This document shows positions 25,016 to 35,117 of a DNA stretch of 38,336 nt, piece after piece. How positions within the stretch are numbered: the stretch's first letter is position 1; each line of letters begins with the position of its first letter. Below the pieces are notes generated by a model. The model was not told where the DNA came from. It was given only the letters and a program-made list of their open reading frames with translations, and did no database searches. The stretch is from Ruoffia halotolerans. Lineage in GTDB: Bacteria > Bacillota > Bacilli > Lactobacillales > Aerococcaceae. A program made the translations under genes and the position numbers. The stretch spans positions 1-38,336 of the forward strand of contig NZ_JACAOA010000022.1 in the NCBI RefSeq assembly GCF_014049385.1, given 5' to 3'.

Positions 25016-26100
25016 AACAAAATTATAGTGTGGAGTTGCATGGTGTAACAAAATCGTTCGACAATACACAAGTGTTAAAATCCATTGATATGGAATTAGA
25101 GAAAGGTAAATTTTATACTTTATTAGGTCCGTCAGGATGTGGTAAAACAACGATTCTACGTATTATTGCTGGTTTTACAAAAGCATCATCAGGCCAAGTC
25201 TTAATCGATGGTACTGAAGTTACGAGAGTGGCAGCAAATCAGCGGAAGGTTAACACTGTTTTTCAAGATTATGCACTTTTCCCGCATATGAATATCTTTG
25301 ATAACATCGCTTTTGGCTTATCTGTCAAAGGAGTCGATAAAGCGACGATTAAGGAGAAAGTTTCAGAAATGTTACGTTTAGTGCGCTTAGAAGGGTTTGA
25401 AGAGCGTTACATTGATGCGTTGTCAGGTGGACAAAAGCAACGTGTAGCGATTGCGAGAGCATTAATCAATGAACCGGATGTTCTTTTATTAGATGAGCCT
25501 TTGTCTGCGCTAGATTTAAAACTTCGAACAGACATGCAATATGAATTGCGTGAATTACAAAGACGTTTAGGAATTACTTTTGTCTTTGTTACTCATGATC
25601 AAGAAGAAGCTTTAGCTATGTCAGATTGGATTTATGTCTTAAATAACGGTGAAATTGTTCAATCAGGAACGCCCGTCGATATTTATGATGAGCCGATCAA
25701 CCGCTATGTTGCAGACTTTATTGGTGAGAGTAATATTGTTGATGCGAAGATGATCGAAGATTATCGGGTTGAATTTGTCGGCCATACGTTTGATTGTGAA
25801 GATGGTGGGATACTAAGTGGTGAAGCGGTAGAAGTAGTTATTCGTCCCGAAGACGTTGAAATTACGTCACCTGAAGCAGGTCAATTGATAGCTAAAGTAG
25901 ATACGCAATTATTCCGTGGTGTCTTTAACGAAGTCATTGCTTACGACGAAGATAATAATGAATGGATGATCCATACAACTAAAAAAGTTGAAACTGGTTC
26001 TCGAATCGGATTGCGATTCGGTCCAAGCGATATTCACGTGATGCGTTTCAACGAATCTGAAGAAGATTTCGATGCCCGTTTAGAACAGTATGAAGACTAG
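25009..26100 (+). CDS. potA: Spermidine/putrescine ABC transporter, ATPase
   Basis: A 363-residue ABC ATPase of the polyamine importer. Walker [11 protein letters not shown]-loop, signature [15 protein letters not shown], Walker [12 protein letters not shown] and H-loop THDQEEA are followed by a C-terminal TOBE regulatory domain ([15 protein letters not shown]). The ATG at 25009 is chosen because GAGGAG lies 9 bases before it; a GTG at 25003 is too close. TATAAT near 24920 is a likely -10. It starts the potABCD operon, 9 bases before potB. Confidence 0.95.
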   Translation: MVKQNYSVELHGVTKSFDNTQVLKSIDMELEKGKFYTLLGPSGCGKTTILRIIAGFTKASSGQVLIDGTEVTRVAANQRKVNTVFQDYALFPHMNIFDNIAFGLSVKGVDKATIKEKVSEMLRLVRLEGFEERYIDALSGGQKQRVAIARALINEPDVLLLDEPLSALDLKLRTDMQYELRELQRRLGITFVFVTHDQEEALAMSDWIYVLNNGEIVQSGTPVDIYDEPINRYVADFIGESNIVDAKMIEDYRVEFVGHTFDCEDGGILSGEAVEVVIRPEDVEITSPEAGQLIAKVDTQLFRGVFNEVIAYDEDNNEWMIHTTKKVETGSRIGLRFGPSDIHVMRFNESEEDFDARLEQYED

Positions 26101-26109
26101 AGGTGGGCA

Positions 26110-26928
26110 ATGAATACGAAAAAACATCATTTATTAGCCATACCGTATTACTTATGGATTATATTGTTTGTCATTGCACCGATTCTTTTATTATTGTATC
26201 GGTCATTCTTAAATATCGCCGGTGAGTTTACTTTTGATAATTATATTCATTATTTTACGAATCGAAATTATTTGGTTATGACGGCTAGCTCATTTTTATA
26301 TGCTTTTTTAGTCACATTGGTCACACTGGTTATTGCGTATCCAATGGCGTATTTTTTAACAAAGACCAAGCGAAAAGATTTGTGGCTATTGTTGATTATC
26401 TTACCTACATGGATAAATTTACTGCTTAAAATCTATGCATTTATTGGAATATTAAGTCAAACAGGACCAATCAATTCATTTTTAACGAATTTAGGTTTTG
26501 AATCACAACAGTTATTATTTACGAATATTGCCTTTTTATTAGTGGCAGCCTATATTGAATTGCCGTTTATGTTGTTGCCAATCTTTAATTCGATTGATGA
26601 GATACCACATTCATTGATTGAAGCAAGTACAGACTTAGGGTCAAGTGAATGGGTGACAGTCAGACGAGTAGTGATGCCATTATCGATGCGTGGAGTGAGA
26701 AGTGGTGTTCAAGCAGTATTCATCCCTTCTTTATCTTTATTCATGTTAACGCGTTTAATCGGTGGGAACCGAGTCATTACCTTAGGAACAGCAGTAGAAC
26801 AACATTTCTTAGTGACTCAAAACTGGGGAATGGGTGCCACGATTGGTGTCGTATTAATGGTATCAATGGTATTAGTTATGTTCCTTACTCGTAGTCGTAA
26901 CGATCAAGGAGGTGCAAGTAATGACTAA
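26110..26928 (+). CDS. potB: Spermidine/putrescine ABC transporter, permease PotB
   Basis: A 272-residue inner-membrane permease with about six helices, beginning HHLLAIPYYLWIILFVIAPI. The EAA loop that docks on PotA is visible as EASTDLGSSEWVTVRRVVMP. It pairs with PotC. The final codons overlap potC by 8 bases, so the two subunits are probably translated in equal amounts. Confidence 0.94.
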   Translation: MNTKKHHLLAIPYYLWIILFVIAPILLLLYRSFLNIAGEFTFDNYIHYFTNRNYLVMTASSFLYAFLVTLVTLVIAYPMAYFLTKTKRKDLWLLLIILPTWINLLLKIYAFIGILSQTGPINSFLTNLGFESQQLLFTNIAFLLVAAYIELPFMLLPIFNSIDEIPHSLIEASTDLGSSEWVTVRRVVMPLSMRGVRSGVQAVFIPSLSLFMLTRLIGGNRVITLGTAVEQHFLVTQNWGMGATIGVVLMVSMVLVMFLTRSRNDQGGASND

Positions 26929-27748
26929 AGGAAAATTTAAGTGGTCAAACTTATACATTATCGCAGTATTCATTATTTTGTATTTGCCCATTGGATATTT
27001 AATTGCCTATTCATTCAATAGTTCTGGGAATATGTCTGAGTTTACAGGCTTTACTTTAGAGCATTATCAGACTTTATTTGCTGACCAGCGGTTATTATCA
27101 TTTATCATGAATACATTTATCATTGCCTTACTGTCAGCGACAATTGCGACAGCTATTGGGACTTTTGGGGCGATTGCCATTTATTATTCGCGCTTGAATA
27201 GTCAGCGGCAATTTTTATTGAATACGAATAATGTCTTGATGGTCACACCAGATGTTATGATGGGGGCAAGTTTTTTAATATTATTCTCTAGTATATTGCC
27301 ACTTCGTTTAGGTTTTTGGAGTGTCCTTTTGGCTCACGTAGCTTTTAGTATTCCAATTGTTGTGCTAATGATTTTACCTCGTTTATATGAGATGAATCCG
27401 AACATGATTACTGCTGCCCAAGATTTAGGGGCGACACATTGGCAAATATTATCGCGTGTCGTTATACCAAGTATTGTTCGTGGTATTGTATCTGGTTTCT
27501 TTATGGCTTTTACCTATTCACTCGATGACTTTGCGGTAACATTCTTCGTTACTGGGAATGGCTTTAGTACTGTCTCGATTGAAGTGTATTCAAGAGCGCG
27601 AACAGGTATTAGTTTAGAAATTAATGCTTTAAGTACATTAATGTTTGTACTCGCTTTAGCTTTAGTCTTTGGTTATTATCAAATCCAAACGAGCGATCAA
27701 AGACGTATTCGTAAACAAGCTAATAAGAAAGTAGGTGGTCTGCGATGA
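26921..27748 (+). CDS. potC: Spermidine/putrescine ABC transporter, permease PotC
   Basis: A 275-residue permease with about six helices. The EAA-type loop is AAQDLGATHWQILSRVVIPS; the conserved SLDDFAVTFF segment is typical of PotC. ATG at 26921 with AGGAGGTG upstream, within the end of potB. The stop overlaps the potD start (ATGA). Confidence 0.94.
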   Translation: MTKGKFKWSNLYIIAVFIILYLPIGYLIAYSFNSSGNMSEFTGFTLEHYQTLFADQRLLSFIMNTFIIALLSATIATAIGTFGAIAIYYSRLNSQRQFLLNTNNVLMVTPDVMMGASFLILFSSILPLRLGFWSVLLAHVAFSIPIVVLMILPRLYEMNPNMITAAQDLGATHWQILSRVVIPSIVRGIVSGFFMAFTYSLDDFAVTFFVTGNGFSTVSIEVYSRARTGISLEINALSTLMFVLALALVFGYYQIQTSDQRRIRKQANKKVGGLR

Positions 27749-28821
27749 AACAATTAATGACCATGTTATTAGGGATTTTACTAATTGTTGCTGTGTTATT
27801 TGGTTTTAGACACCAGTTAGAAAGTAGTTTAGGACTGACAGAAGGTAATACGATTGTCTTTTATAACTGGGGAGATTACATTGATCCAGAATTACTGACT
27901 CAGTTTGAGGAAGAGACAGGGTATTCAGTTATCTATGAAACCTTTGATTCGAATGAAGCGATGATGACGAAGATTGAACAAGGCGGGACACGTTATGATG
28001 TAGCAGTTCCTAGTGAGTATATGATTGAACAAATGATTGAAGCAGATTTGTTACAAGAGATTGATCATTCATTGTTACCTAACTTAGAGAACATTAATCC
28101 GCGATTCTTAGATTTAGAGTTTGATTCGAATAATCGTTTTTCTATTCCATATTTCTGGGGAACATTAGGTATTATCTACAATACAAATTATGTTGATGAA
28201 AGTGAAGTTCAACAATGGAATGATTTGTGGAATCCGAAATTCCGTAATAATATTATGATATACGATGGAGCGAGAGAAGTCTTAGGCGTTGGTTTACAAT
28301 CACTTGGATATTCATTAAATGAAACAGATAGTACAAGATTAAGAGAAGCAACGAACAAGATGAAAACTTTGATGCCAAATATATTAGCTCTTGTTGCAGA
28401 TGAGATGAAGATGCATCTTGGTAACGAAGAAGCGATGATTGGGGTGACGTTCTCCGGGGAAGCGTCCATGGCAATATGGGAGAATCCAGAACTTGCATAT
28501 GTCTTACCAGAAGAAGGATCAAACCTTTGGTTTGATAATATTGTGATTCCTCATAATGCACAAAACGTTGAAGGGGCACATGCTTTAATTGATTTCTTAC
28601 TTCGACCTGAAGTAGCAGCGAAAAATGCTGATTACGTCGGTTATTCAACACCGAATGAAGCGGCGATGGCTTTAATGGATCCAGAAGTCATTTCCGATGA
28701 AGCCTTTTATCCAAGTGAAGATGCTTTAGATAAATTGGAAGTATATCGTGGATTAGGGCAAGAGAAATTAATTGAATATAATGATTTATTCTTAGAAGTG
28801 AAGATCGAACCAAGAGACTAA
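27745..28821 (+). CDS. potD: Polyamine-binding protein PotD
   Basis: A 358-residue extracellular solute-binding protein. Polyamine-site features typical of PotD are visible: VFYNWGDYIDPELL, YDVAVPSEYMI, SIPYFWGTLGIIYN and VTFSGEASMAIWEN. The N-terminus is a single hydrophobic helix (residues 4-20) without a lipobox cysteine, unlike many Gram-positive binding proteins, so it is either anchored by this helix or cleaved by signal peptidase I. Fourth gene of potABCD, overlapping potC by 4 bases. Confidence 0.94.
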   Translation: MKQLMTMLLGILLIVAVLFGFRHQLESSLGLTEGNTIVFYNWGDYIDPELLTQFEEETGYSVIYETFDSNEAMMTKIEQGGTRYDVAVPSEYMIEQMIEADLLQEIDHSLLPNLENINPRFLDLEFDSNNRFSIPYFWGTLGIIYNTNYVDESEVQQWNDLWNPKFRNNIMIYDGAREVLGVGLQSLGYSLNETDSTRLREATNKMKTLMPNILALVADEMKMHLGNEEAMIGVTFSGEASMAIWENPELAYVLPEEGSNLWFDNIVIPHNAQNVEGAHALIDFLLRPEVAAKNADYVGYSTPNEAAMALMDPEVISDEAFYPSEDALDKLEVYRGLGQEKLIEYNDLFLEVKIEPRD

Positions 28822-28842
28822 ACGGTTTTCCAATAAAAAATC

Positions 28843-28898
28843 AGAGGATTGATAGATGGTGAGTTATTAGACTTTTCCATTTATTCAATCCTCTTTTG
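28843..28898 (+). terminator. Terminator of the potABCD operon
   Basis: A 10-bp stem AGAGGATTGA (28843) with TCAATCCTCT (28885) and a looser inner helix (AGATGG/CCATTT), followed by TTTGTT. Confidence 0.75.
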
Positions 28899-29016
28899 TT
28901 GTTGTTTAATATATTTGTAATCTTTAAGAAGAATCTTTACATAAAATTTACAAGAAACTTTCATTAAATTTATATTAGCTTGGTATGATAGTAGTAACAA
29001 AAGAGGAGGATGGATA

Positions 29017-29379
29017 ATGGTGCTATTGGACAAGCTAATTATTGACATATCACAGAAAAAATTCGCCAAAGCTTCATCCTTTATTATTGAACGATTTGTC
29101 GTACCGGAAAATCAGGATGGGCTTATGTTGTCATTCCAGATGGCCTATGATTACATTAACTTAATTCTAGTGTATGATAGCAATTATAATTTGAGAGCAG
29201 AAACAACTCAAATACACGAGAGGCGTGTCATTAAAATTCACGAGCAGGACCTCTACACAAGCAATGACGCAAAGGCAGGGTTAATTCCTGAGGGTGAGTG
29301 GATTATTGCTTTTGAAATCAATAATGAGGAGTTGCCTGACGTTGATTCACTGTGCACTATTGAGGTGACGGGTTTATAG
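29017..29379 (+). CDS. Protein of unknown function (120 aa)
   Basis: A soluble protein with alternating hydrophobic/charged segments suggesting a beta-sandwich: FIIERFVVPENQDGLMLSFQ, YINLILVYDSNYNLRAE, GEWIIAFEINNEEL, SLCTIEVTG. No signal peptide or membrane helix. The pattern recalls the N-terminal domain found ahead of some PHP-type metallohydrolases, but no catalytic domain follows, so I assign no function. ATG at 29017 with GAGGAGG upstream; single-gene unit with its own terminator at 29441. Confidence 0.75.
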   Translation: MVLLDKLIIDISQKKFAKASSFIIERFVVPENQDGLMLSFQMAYDYINLILVYDSNYNLRAETTQIHERRVIKIHEQDLYTSNDAKAGLIPEGEWIIAFEINNEELPDVDSLCTIEVTGL

Positions 29380-29440
29380 CATTCGTTAAAAATAATGAAA
29401 ATCTATAAATATTCATAAATATATAACAATCAAAGTGTAG

Positions 29441-29471
29441 AATGGGGTTTGGAAGCAGACCTCATTTTTTT
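29441..29471 (+). terminator. Terminator of the 120-aa protein gene
   Basis: An 8-bp stem AATGGGGT/ACCTCATT (one G-U pair) around a 10-base loop, followed by a run of T. Confidence 0.75.
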
Positions 29472-29681
29472 AACGTGAGAATAAAAGAATGAAAGGTATG
29501 TTATGCTTTTATATTGATTCAAAATCCGTTACTATTAAGGGTAGTAATTTTGAACATAATCAGTGTGTATAATGAAACACACATATAAAATAGTTTGATT
29601 GTAAGCATAAATAGAAAGAGAATCATTTTTTGTCTCTCAATCTATGAATGATTTAATAAAGTATAGAAAGAAGGATAATGA
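29472..29681. other. Upstream region of the gtrA-like gene
   Basis: AT-rich. TATAAT at 29568-29573 is a probable -10 for the gtrA-like operon, without a convincing -35. A small hairpin TTACTA/TAGTAA lies near 29529 and AGAGA/TCTCT near 29620. No open frame or known RNA seen. Confidence 0.35.
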
Positions 29682-30143
29682 ATGAAACGTTTGATACAAC
29701 AGTTTTTTAACTTTGCTGTTGTCGGTGGGATCTCAACACTGATTGATTTTATTGTGCTATATATTAGCTATGAAGTACTAGGCATGAATTACTTAATCGG
29801 CACAGCCATCGCGTTCATTATTGCCACCGTATTTAATTATTGGGCAAGTATGCGATTTATTTTTGTTAGTAAGTTTGGAAAAGACCTACGCTATAAAGAA
29901 TTTACAATCTTCTTATCACTGAGTATCGTCGGACTTATCTTGACACAGATTTTGATGTTCGTATTTGTAGAATGGTTTGGTGTGGCAGTCATGATAAGTA
30001 AGATTTTCGTCACTGGTTTTGTGATGATATTTAACTTTGTATCGCGGAAAATTCTACTAGATGATTCGAGTGAAGATGAACCAATCAATTCGGTACATAC
30101 CGAAAAAGTTGCTGTTAAGGAGGCAAATCATTTTGACAAGTAA
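29682..30143 (+). CDS. GtrA-family membrane protein
   Basis: 153 residues with four membrane helices, beginning FFNFAVVGGISTLIDFIVLY, the GtrA signature. GtrA proteins are thought to flip undecaprenyl-linked sugars across the membrane for decoration of cell-wall polymers or lipids. The C-terminal 25 residues are hydrophilic. It overlaps the glycosyltransferase gene, which would make the lipid-linked sugar that it moves. Confidence 0.88.
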   Translation: MKRLIQQFFNFAVVGGISTLIDFIVLYISYEVLGMNYLIGTAIAFIIATVFNYWASMRFIFVSKFGKDLRYKEFTIFLSLSIVGLILTQILMFVFVEWFGVAVMISKIFVTGFVMIFNFVSRKILLDDSSEDEPINSVHTEKVAVKEANHFDK

Positions 30144-31089
30144 TATTATGACAATTGTCGTTCCTTCTTATAATGAAGAGGATACGCTGGAAATTTTTAT
30201 GGATACGATTTTAGAAACTCAAAAGAAATTGCCATCTGTTTTTATTGAGACATTATTTGTAAATGATGGATCTCGTGACAATACACTAGCAGTTATTAAG
30301 CAATTAGCTGCAAAATATCCAGAAAGAGTTAGTTATATTTCTTTCTCAAGAAACTTTGGTAAAGAAGCGGGAATTATGGCAGGGCTTGAGTATGCTCAAG
30401 GCGAGTGGATTTCTTTAATGGATGCGGACTTACAAGACCCCCCTGAGATGCTCGTTGAAATGCACCGATTAATTACAGAAGAAGACTATGATGTGGTTGG
30501 AACAAAGCGGGTGAACCGTGAAGGCGAGCCACCAGTGAGATCGTTCTTCGCCAATTTATACTATAAGTTGAACAATGTCATCTCTGATGTCAAATTAGAA
30601 GAAGGAGTTCGAGACTATCGTTTAATGACACGTGAAGTTGTTGATGCTGTTTTAAGCTTGCCTGAGAGAAATCGATTCTCTAAAGGAATCTTTAGTTGGG
30701 TCGGTTATAAAGTGAAGTATTTAGATTACTATAATGTTGAGCGAAGCGCCGGCGATTCATCTTGGTCTTTTACCCAACTCATTCGATATGCTTTCGATGG
30801 CATCATCAGTTTCTCAGATGCGCCTTTAACATTTGCAAGTATGCTAGGTTTAATTATCTTTATCCTTTCAAGTATTTATGGAATCTATATTATCGTTAAG
30901 ACAGTTCTTCTCGGAGCAACAACACCAGGTTGGCCTAGTCTAGCGGTACTCATCGTTGGTATGGGTGGTCTGCAATTATTCTGTTTAGGTATTGTTGGTA
31001 AGTACGTCGCTAAAATATTTAATGAAACTAAGCGTCGCCCACTCTATATTGTAAAAGAAGCTCATACACGCAAAGAAATTGAACAATAA
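30133..31089 (+). CDS. Polyprenyl-phosphate glycosyltransferase (GT2, GtrB-like)
   Basis: 318 residues. N-terminal GT-A domain: VVPSYNEEDTLEIF, VNDGSRDNT, SRNFGKEAG and the metal-binding MDADLQDPPEML. The C-terminal part has two membrane helices, as in GtrB/DpgS/YkcC-type enzymes that move a sugar from UDP-sugar to undecaprenyl phosphate. I place the start at TTG 30133, since AAGGAGG (30117-30123) lies 9 bases before it; ATG 30148 is 24 bases away, and an upstream ATG at 30061 would overlap gtrA by 83 bases. The sugar cannot be told from sequence. Confidence 0.9.
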   Translation: MTSNIMTIVVPSYNEEDTLEIFMDTILETQKKLPSVFIETLFVNDGSRDNTLAVIKQLAAKYPERVSYISFSRNFGKEAGIMAGLEYAQGEWISLMDADLQDPPEMLVEMHRLITEEDYDVVGTKRVNREGEPPVRSFFANLYYKLNNVISDVKLEEGVRDYRLMTREVVDAVLSLPERNRFSKGIFSWVGYKVKYLDYYNVERSAGDSSWSFTQLIRYAFDGIISFSDAPLTFASMLGLIIFILSSIYGIYIIVKTVLLGATTPGWPSLAVLIVGMGGLQLFCLGIVGKYVAKIFNETKRRPLYIVKEAHTRKEIEQ

Positions 31090-31092
31090 TAA

Positions 31093-31146
31093 AAAACCGT
31101 CTAAATCTCAAACGCAATTTGTAAAGAGATTTAGATGGTTTTATTT
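31093..31146 (+). terminator. Terminator between the glycosyltransferase and the CpXC gene
   Basis: A stem AACCGTCTAAATCTC/GAGATTTAGATGGTT (15 bp, one G-U) with a 17-base loop and T-rich tail. The A-run on the other side suggests it serves the convergent gene as well. Confidence 0.88.
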
Positions 31147-31148
31147 AA

Positions 31149-31793
31149 TTAGTTACTACTTAAAGCATGTGCCGCCCATTCCGCATTGATTAAATGGAAT
31201 TGGCCAGTTTCTGTTGTATTCACTATCTTCATATATTTATCTTTGGCGAATTTAAGTAAATTATCACTAAAATCAACTAAAAGTTGTTCATTAGCCGTAA
31301 TATACATAATTTTTGGTATGCCATCTTTCATATAAAAGAAGCGCGATTTAACATCTTCATTCGGTTTTTCTTTCGCAAATAACCCATCAGTCAACAATTT
31401 AACAATTTCAACTTCACGGTCATTATAGTGATGATCAAATAATTGAATTTTTTCTATTAAATCAGCATGGTGTGTCACAATACGCAATTCGTAATCAGAT
31501 AAGTCCACTTTCTCGTCGCGAGTCACATTTTCTAAAAGTGTACTCAATTGATTTTGTTTATTTTTTAAGTTTGGTACTAAAAAGACCATAAATTTTTTTA
31601 TTGGATCATGATATAAGAATTCTGTTTCGATTTGTCTGCGTGTACCACAATTACCACATTCAAAATATTGTAGTTGGCCATTTAATAAGTCTTTTTTCAA
31701 GTTCGGCTGTAATTTTGAGTTTACACGTGTTTCTACTTCTTGTGAAGCGGGTGTTTCACACACTGGGCATTTAATTTTAACTACTTGTTTCAT
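31149..31793 (-). CDS. CpXC domain protein
   Basis: A 214-residue cytoplasmic protein. The N-terminus has a zinc-ribbon-like cysteine set, CPVC (about residues 9-12) and CGNCG (about 46-50), in the arrangement called the CpXC domain. The rest is mixed alpha/beta and has no motif I know. Function not established for the family. ATG at 31793 with a GGAGG-type site (plus-strand TCCTCC). Single gene, convergent with the glycosyltransferase. Confidence 0.8.
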   Translation of the reverse strand: MKQVVKIKCPVCETPASQEVETRVNSKLQPNLKKDLLNGQLQYFECGNCGTRRQIETEFLYHDPIKKFMVFLVPNLKNKQNQLSTLLENVTRDEKVDLSDYELRIVTHHADLIEKIQLFDHHYNDREVEIVKLLTDGLFAKEKPNEDVKSRFFYMKDGIPKIMYITANEQLLVDFSDNLLKFAKDKYMKIVNTTETGQFHLINAEWAAHALSSN

Positions 31794-31968
31794 TGAATCC
31801 TCCTAGAAGCTGTTCTATTGATATTGTCAATACATTCATTATAACAAAAATAGATAATTTATACGATATCAAAGGCAACAAGTAATTATGAGTATGCTAT
31901 AATTTAATTGATAGGGCTACCAAAGTGAATAGGAGCTCAAATAGGAGAAAAGATAAGGTGGATGACAA

Positions 31969-32655
31969 ATGTCTTTAGGTAAAGAAGCTGTTGGACGAAA
32001 AGCAGCAGATTATGTGGAAGATGGGATGGTAGTTGGCTTTGGTACAGGGTCAACTGCATATTTCTTTATAGATGAAGTTGGAAAAAGAATACAAGCTGGC
32101 GAATTGAAACACATTGTTGGAGTTGCGACGTCACGTCAGACATTAACACAAATGGAATCATTAGGCATTGAGAGTCGTTCGCTTGATGATGTGAACTTTA
32201 TTGATTTGCTTGTTGATGGTGCTGATGAGACGACTCGTGATTTTAACGGTATTAAAGGTGGTGGGGGCGCATTACTCCATGAGAAAATTGTTGCCCAAAA
32301 CAGTCGACGTATTATTTGGATTGTGACGGAAGATAAATTAGTTGACACTTTAGGTAAATTCCCACTACCGGTCGAAATTGTTCAATTTGGTAGTTGGAAG
32401 TTATTCCGTACCTTCGATCAGTCTGGCATGAATCCTACATTTAGAAAATCAGGTCAAGATACATTATTTATTACAGATTCTGGTAATTATATTATTGATT
32501 TAAATTTAGATGTGATTCAAAATCCTCATCAATTAGCATTTGAGCTAAGTAATATGGTTGGGGTTGTCGAACATGGTTTATTTTTAAATTATCCTGATGT
32601 CATATTATCAAGTGATGCTGAAGGAAATGTACAAGAAATTACAAGAAGCAAATAA
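31969..32655 (+). CDS. rpiA: Ribose-5-phosphate isomerase A
   Basis: A 228-residue enzyme interconverting ribose-5-P and ribulose-5-P in the pentose phosphate pathway. Motifs: VGFGTGSTAYFFI (phosphate loop), LLVDGADETT with the catalytic aspartates, KGGGGALLHEKI with the catalytic Glu and Lys, and PVEIVQFG. AAGGTGG precedes the ATG. It lies 21 bases before the nucleoside phosphorylase gene; together they connect nucleoside salvage with pentose metabolism. Confidence 0.95.
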   Translation: MSLGKEAVGRKAADYVEDGMVVGFGTGSTAYFFIDEVGKRIQAGELKHIVGVATSRQTLTQMESLGIESRSLDDVNFIDLLVDGADETTRDFNGIKGGGGALLHEKIVAQNSRRIIWIVTEDKLVDTLGKFPLPVEIVQFGSWKLFRTFDQSGMNPTFRKSGQDTLFITDSGNYIIDLNLDVIQNPHQLAFELSNMVGVVEHGLFLNYPDVILSSDAEGNVQEITRSK

Positions 32656-32676
32656 TCTAAGAATTGGAGGCAAGTT

Positions 32677-33981
32677 ATGAGAGTTGTCGATATCATTGAG
32701 AAAAAACAAATGGGTGAAGAGTTAACGAAAGCGGAAATTCACTTTATGGTAGAAGGATTTACAAATGAATCTATTCCAGATTATCAGATGACTGCTTGGA
32801 TGATGGCTGTCTACTTCCAAGGAATGAACGAAAAAGAAGCCAGTCATTTAACAATGGCTATGGTTGAAAGTGGAGACCAAATTGATTTATCCGGGATTGA
32901 TGGTGTTAAAGTAGACAAACATTCAACTGGTGGAGTTGGAGATACTACAACAATTGTACTTGCACCCTTAGTTGCGAGTGCCGGCGTTCCTGTTGCTAAG
33001 ATGAGTGGACGGGGTCTAGGTCATACCGGTGGAACCTTAGATAAATTTGAAGCCATTGAAGGCTTTAAGATTGAAGTACCAATTGAGAAATTTATCGAAC
33101 TAGTGAACAAGAATAAAGTGGCAGTTGTTGGTCAAACTGGAAACTTAGCCCCCGCAGATAAGAAAATGTACTCATTACGTGATGTGACAAGTACTGTTCA
33201 ATCGATTCCATTAATTGCGAGTTCCATTATGAGTAAGAAAATTGCCTCAGGTGCCGATGCAATTGTACTGGATGTTAAAGTAGGAGACGGTGCGTTTATG
33301 AAGACCGTTGATGATGCGCGACAATTAGCTAAAACAATGGTTCAAATTGGTGAACAAGTGAACCGTAAGACGTTAGCAGTTATCTCTGATATGAGTCAGC
33401 CCCTTGGCTTTGCTGTTGGGAATGCTTTAGAAATTAAAGAAGCGATTGATACATTAAAAGGCGAGGGACCAAGCGACTTAACTGAGTTATGTCTAGTATT
33501 AGGTAGCCAAATGTTAATGGCTGCGAATAAAGTCGAAACGTTAGAAGAAGGTAAAGCCTTACTACAAGAAAAAATCGACAATGGAGAGGCGTTAGAAACA
33601 CTCCGTCAGTTTATTGAACATCAAGGTGGAAACCCAGCGGTTGTTGATGATCCAAGCTTATTGCCACAAGCAAAATATCTAACTGAAATTAAAGCGGACC
33701 GTGATGGAGTTATTAGTGATTGGACTGCACATGAAGTGGGAGTGGCTTGTAGTTTGCTTGGCGCAGGGCGCGAGAAGTTTACAGATGATATCGATCCAGC
33801 GGTTGGTGTTGTTCTTAAAGCGAAAGTTGGAGATTCAGTTAAAAAAGGCGATCCGATTGTTGTTATTCACTCGAATACAGAAGATATTTCTGAAGTTGAA
33901 GACAAATTAACAAAAGCCTTTAAGATTAGTGACCATAGTGAACCAATTCAATTAATTGTTGATACAATTAACCATGCATAG
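32677..33981 (+). CDS. pdp: Pyrimidine-nucleoside phosphorylase
   Basis: A 434-residue class II nucleoside phosphorylase that splits uridine or thymidine into base and (deoxy)ribose-1-phosphate. The signature [12 protein letters not shown] and [27 protein letters not shown] and [13 protein letters not shown] are intact, and the C-terminal alpha/beta domain is complete. Thymidine-specific (deoA) and broad (pdp) enzymes cannot be separated with certainty, but the Bacillus-like length and sequence favour pdp. GGAGG precedes the ATG. Co-transcribed with rpiA. Confidence 0.92.
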   Translation: MRVVDIIEKKQMGEELTKAEIHFMVEGFTNESIPDYQMTAWMMAVYFQGMNEKEASHLTMAMVESGDQIDLSGIDGVKVDKHSTGGVGDTTTIVLAPLVASAGVPVAKMSGRGLGHTGGTLDKFEAIEGFKIEVPIEKFIELVNKNKVAVVGQTGNLAPADKKMYSLRDVTSTVQSIPLIASSIMSKKIASGADAIVLDVKVGDGAFMKTVDDARQLAKTMVQIGEQVNRKTLAVISDMSQPLGFAVGNALEIKEAIDTLKGEGPSDLTELCLVLGSQMLMAANKVETLEEGKALLQEKIDNGEALETLRQFIEHQGGNPAVVDDPSLLPQAKYLTEIKADRDGVISDWTAHEVGVACSLLGAGREKFTDDIDPAVGVVLKAKVGDSVKKGDPIVVIHSNTEDISEVEDKLTKAFKISDHSEPIQLIVDTINHA

Positions 33982-33990
33982 AAAATACTA

Positions 33991-34030
33991 AAAATCCCAT
34001 TGTCTCAATGAAGAGGCAATGGGATTTTTT
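33991..34030. terminator. Bidirectional terminator between pdp and fni
   Basis: A perfect stem AAAATCCCATTG/CAATGGGATTTT around a 14-base loop with A- and T-runs on either side. It ends both the rpiA-pdp unit and the leftward mevalonate operon. Confidence 0.9.
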
Positions 34031-35103
34031 TAACGTCTTGCGAGGTATTTATAATCTATCTCACGTAATTCAGCATATTCACGTAGTGGACCACGTAGTA
34101 GTAATTGAGTTTCTTGTAGTTCTTGGATGTTATGACAGTTGAGTAATAGAAGCATATGTTTGATTGCTTTCTCCCAATCCAGAACGATTTTTGTAGCGGC
34201 ATCGACACCTTCTAAGTGGACTGTCTGAAGTAATTTACCAGATAGGCCAGTTGCTTTGGCACCAAGCGCAAGTGCTTTTACGATATCATAAAAGCTTCTA
34301 ACTCCACCACTGGCAAGAATATTCACTTCTTTTTGTAAGGAAAGTGATTCCAATAAAGATTCAGGGGTTGTTTGTCCCCATTCGCCTAGTAGGCTGAAAT
34401 CAATCGTATCCCGGCGGTCATTTTCGATATTAACGAAGTTTGTGCCCCCACGTCCACTGACATCGATGTTTTTAACACCTAGTGAAATTAATTCTTCCAT
34501 GGTTTCTTTACTCATTCCAAAACCAACTTCTTTAACAATCACAGGAACATCTAAGCCTTCAACAATTTGTTGAATATTCTCTTTCCAGGTTGAGAAATAG
34601 CGATCACCTTCAGGCATGACAACTTCTTGGGGTGTATTCAGATGGATTTGTAAGGCGTTAGCTTCTAATAAGTCAACCGCGCGTTTAGCGTTTTCTAAGT
34701 CATGATGTGCACCTAAGTTTGCCATAACAAAACCATTCGGATTATTTTTTCGAATAATCGTAAAAGAATCTCTGACTTCAGGTTCTTTCAAAGCGACGCT
34801 GACAGAACCTGATGCCATCGCTAAGCCTGTCACATGTGCAAGTGTTGATAGTGAATCATTAAATTGTTTCGTATAGGTTGAACCACCGGTCATTCCATTG
34901 ATATAGAAAGGAAAACGGTGTGTTGTATTTGCCCATTGAGTTGATGTATCTATTTGGTCAAATTTCACCTCGCTGAATGAATGATGCATAAAGCGAATAT
35001 CATCAAACGCAGATGTTTGTAATTTACTTTGTTGTTCTAATGCCAAGTTCACATGATCATCTTTTCGTTGTTGAGCAAGTGAAGGTTGATTTTCTTTTGT
35101 CAT
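34030..35103 (-). CDS. fni: Isopentenyl-diphosphate delta-isomerase, type 2
   Basis: A 357-residue FMN-dependent isomerase of IPP and DMAPP, the last step of the mevalonate pathway. It needs FMN, NADPH and Mg. Motifs: QRKDDHVNLAL, FYINGMTGGS, LGAHHDLENA, VIVKEVGFGM, NIDVSGRGGTNF and ASGGVRSFYDI (FMN phosphate loop). ATG at 35103 with GGAGG 6 bases upstream is the correct start; the frame is open further upstream, inside mvaK2. Last gene of the operon, 14 bases after mvaK2. Confidence 0.95.
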   Translation of the reverse strand: MTKENQPSLAQQRKDDHVNLALEQQSKLQTSAFDDIRFMHHSFSEVKFDQIDTSTQWANTTHRFPFYINGMTGGSTYTKQFNDSLSTLAHVTGLAMASGSVSVALKEPEVRDSFTIIRKNNPNGFVMANLGAHHDLENAKRAVDLLEANALQIHLNTPQEVVMPEGDRYFSTWKENIQQIVEGLDVPVIVKEVGFGMSKETMEELISLGVKNIDVSGRGGTNFVNIENDRRDTIDFSLLGEWGQTTPESLLESLSLQKEVNILASGGVRSFYDIVKALALGAKATGLSGKLLQTVHLEGVDAATKIVLDWEKAIKHMLLLLNCHNIQELQETQLLLRGPLREYAELREIDYKYLARR

Positions 35104-35117
35104 AATTGCCTCCGATA

